DNA of 5,741 bases, taken from the NCBI GenBank assembly GCA_021805955.1, contig JAJZDO010000574.1, positions 1 to 5,741 of the forward strand. The letters are read 5' to 3'. Source of the stretch: Acidobacteriota bacterium. Its GTDB lineage: Bacteria; Acidobacteriota; Terriglobia; Terriglobales; Acidobacteriaceae. Below the pieces are notes generated by a model that saw nothing but the letters and a program-made list of their open reading frames with translations, did no database searches and was not told where the DNA came from. The translations under genes were made by a program, and so were the position numbers. Positions 4,138-5,741 of this stretch are shown here, piece by piece. How positions within the stretch are numbered: the stretch's first letter is position 1; every line of letters begins with the position of its first letter.

Positions 4138-5741
4138 CTAATTTTCAGGCGCGACGCCAGCGCGGGCATGGTTCAGGGCGAGCAGGCGTTCCAGCAGTTC
4201 GGCATCCGTCAGAGTGACGGGCCAGCCATAGGAGGCGAAGACGGCCTCGTCCAGCTTGCGATGCGCATTCACCAGCCAGTCCGGGCGTTTGTTGTATAGG
4301 TTCGTCAGCGTGCGCTTGCTCAGTTCCTCTGGGGTAGCGTCGGGTGGATTCAGCCACGCATCGCGTTTCTCTACCAGCTCACGGGCGGCGGCGGAGATGG
4401 CTTCCACCAGCGGCGAGTCTTTCGGTTCATGGCCCGGTGGCCACGGGAATGGGAACGTCTCGAATGTGGAGCTGGGAGTATATCGAAACCCACTCTCAAC
4501 TTCACGCAGTTGAGTGCCTTGAGCACGCGCCCAAACCTCGTGAATACGCGAATGGAGCACGCCAAAGAAGTAATCATCCTCGCGGGCGAAAATATATAGT
4601 GCATTATCGGGTAAATATCCCGGCTGAAGCCATACAAACACGCGATGCTTTGCCACACGAGGCGTAGCTATATATCTCTCCAGTTCTGACACAGCGTCCA
4701 GCATTTCGGAGCCAGGACGACGGTGAAGCCACCAATGATCCCTTAAGTGCCACGCTTTTCCCTTCGCCTCAGCTTCAAGACGTTCTCTCTCGATTTGTTG
4801 AGCCAGGTACTCGAATGGCCATTCATAAGCGGAGGCTTGCTCCCGTGTCATTCCACGAAAATTTATAATCCACATTTCGCGTGAGCGGCCCATAATGTCT
4901 GCGGCGTTAAACCACTGGCAGAGAACGTCTGAGTTTGGCCGACCATTCACATTCTCTGGGGCTGCAAGCATTCTGTGAGCGACTTCTGCATCAAGATCAA
5001 ATGGGCCGCCCTTTTCGTTTGCACGAAAGCAGAGATTCGCATTTTCTCCGAGAGGAACGGCAGTAGTTGTGTTCGCTTCGCTGGTGAGATTGGAATGGAT
5101 CAGTGGAACTGGCTTTCCGTCTAGGAGATGCTCCACTTGCGAACCATCATCGAATCCAATCATTGAAACATGAACGTTTGCACCATCAAGTATCCAGTCT
5201 CGGTCACTCCATGCCAAGAATATCCCGCAGCGTTCAAGAATCCGATCCAACACTGTACGATTTGCGCCGCCGCGTATACCTTGCGTGGCAAGCAGGCCAG
5301 CTCGCTTCGTCTTTCCTGTTTCGATTTGTTCGCGCGCCTTCTCAAACCAATATGTGACCAGATCGGCTTGTGGCGGAATCCGACCTTCATAGACGCGATA
5401 TAGAGAATCAACATATTTATCGCCAAGTCTCTGCCGAAGCAGATGGCCGCCAAGAAACGGCGGATTGCCGATGATGCAGTCGGCTTGCGGCCATTCCGGT
5501 TCGACGGGCTTGCCGTCACAGTCATGCGTGAGAATGGCGTCTCGATGCTGGATATTGTCGAGCTTGCGCAGAATCGGCTCCGTGGGCACGCCCATGCCGT
5601 GTTCCTGTAGCCATTGCAGGTAGCCAATCCAGACCACCACGGACGCCAGTTCATGCGCGTACACGTTCGTTTCCAGACCGTAAAGCTGCGACGGATGCAC
5701 CTGCTCCGGCAGGACGGTGGGCAGGCCGTGATGCGCGGCGA
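4138..5741 (-). CDS. MmeI-like class I DNA adenine methyltransferase, C-terminal ~535 residues
   Basis: SAM-dependent methylation of adenine (N6) in a specific DNA sequence, as part of a restriction or phage-defence system or as an orphan enzyme. The frame stays open to the right edge (residues LPTVLPEQ precede the Met at 5700), so that Met is not the start, and motif I (SAM binding) and the N-terminus are missing. Visible in order: YGLETNVYAHELASVVVWIG (expected to follow motif I), catalytic motif IV NPPF (5466-5455), TYWFEKAREQ and ATQGIRGGANR, a region resembling the target-recognition domain with GRPNSD and YIATPRVAKHRVFVW (from 4674), DDYFFGVLHSR, FETFPFPWPP (4464-4435), and the C-terminal NLYNKRPDWL and LDEAVFASYGWP. 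These blocks are typical of the MmeI-type methylase/TRD/C-terminal domains shared by type IIL enzymes and DISARM DrmMI-like methylases. Whether a nuclease domain is fused cannot be seen. It ends at TAG (4140-4138), the last gene before the tRNA-Arg remnant. Confidence 0.93.
   Translation of the reverse strand, partial: AAHHGLPTVLPEQVHPSQLYGLETNVYAHELASVVVWIGYLQWLQEHGMGVPTEPILRKLDNIQHRDAILTHDCDGKPVEPEWPQADCIIGNPPFLGGHLLRQRLGDKYVDSLYRVYEGRIPPQADLVTYWFEKAREQIETGKTKRAGLLATQGIRGGANRTVLDRILERCGIFLAWSDRDWILDGANVHVSMIGFDDGSQVEHLLDGKPVPLIHSNLTSEANTTTAVPLGENANLCFRANEKGGPFDLDAEVAHRMLAAPENVNGRPNSDVLCQWFNAADIMGRSREMWIINFRGMTREQASAYEWPFEYLAQQIERERLEAEAKGKAWHLRDHWWLHRRPGSEMLDAVSELERYIATPRVAKHRVFVWLQPGYLPDNALYIFAREDDYFFGVLHSRIHEVWARAQGTQLREVESGFRYTPSSTFETFPFPWPPGHEPKDSPLVEAISAAARELVEKRDAWLNPPDATPEELSKRTLTNLYNKRPDWLVNAHRKLDEAVFASYGWPVTLTDAELLERLLALNHARAGVAPEN

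Noticed and set aside
4011..4217. 68-codon plus-strand ORF in the island-end gap
   Set aside because: It overlaps the conserved C-terminal codons of the methyltransferase on the other strand and shows no family features or convincing start signal.
1..5741. CRISPR array, rRNA or intact tRNA
   Set aside because: No regularly spaced repeats and no complete RNA gene were seen on either strand by eye.

Overview
The window looks like a Gram-negative bacterial chromosome of moderately high G+C. The order of an EF-G-2-type factor directly followed by lpxD, together with -10-like hexamers sitting only six bases before start codons, would fit an acidobacterium (Terriglobia/Koribacter-like). That placement is an inference from style and not a proven assignment. 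The presence of lpxD implies lipid A synthesis and therefore an outer membrane.

Left part (1-3276, + strand) is ordinary core genome. It holds the 3' four-fifths of an elongation factor G-like GTPase gene, cut by the window's left edge, then a complete lpxD 27 bases later, then a small predicted lipoprotein gene. Both lpxD and the lipoprotein gene have a TACA(A/C)T hexamer ending exactly six bases before the ATG, which suggests leaderless transcripts. The EF-G has a substituted guanine-recognition motif (NGMD in place of NKMD).

Middle part (3277-4137) contains no intact gene but is a junction zone. A 357-bp, internally deleted IS5-family insertion sequence lies at 3403-3759. It keeps both terminal inverted repeats and the last ~85 codons of its transposase, including the Y-2-R-3-E-6-K signature. 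About 150 bp further right (3907-3951, - strand) is the 3' half of a tRNA-Arg(UCU) gene, from anticodon loop to CCA, with no 5' half. This is the classic footprint of a tyrosine-integrase element that used a tRNA 3' end as its attachment site. The orientation predicts that the element lies to the right and the native chromosome to the left.

Right part (4138-5741, - strand) agrees with that prediction. It carries the C-terminal ~535 residues of a large MmeI-like DNA adenine methyltransferase with its NPPF motif, target-recognition region and conserved C-terminal tail. The gene runs off the right edge and is probably the last gene of a restriction/defence cassette at the distal end of a genomic island. 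Its partners, the integrase and the intact tRNA-Arg would all lie to the right of this window.

I found no CRISPR array, rRNA or intact tRNA. No wholly new system can be claimed from this sequence alone. The strongest observations are the att footprint, the MITE-like IS relic, the altered EF-G G4 motif and the paired leaderless promoters.
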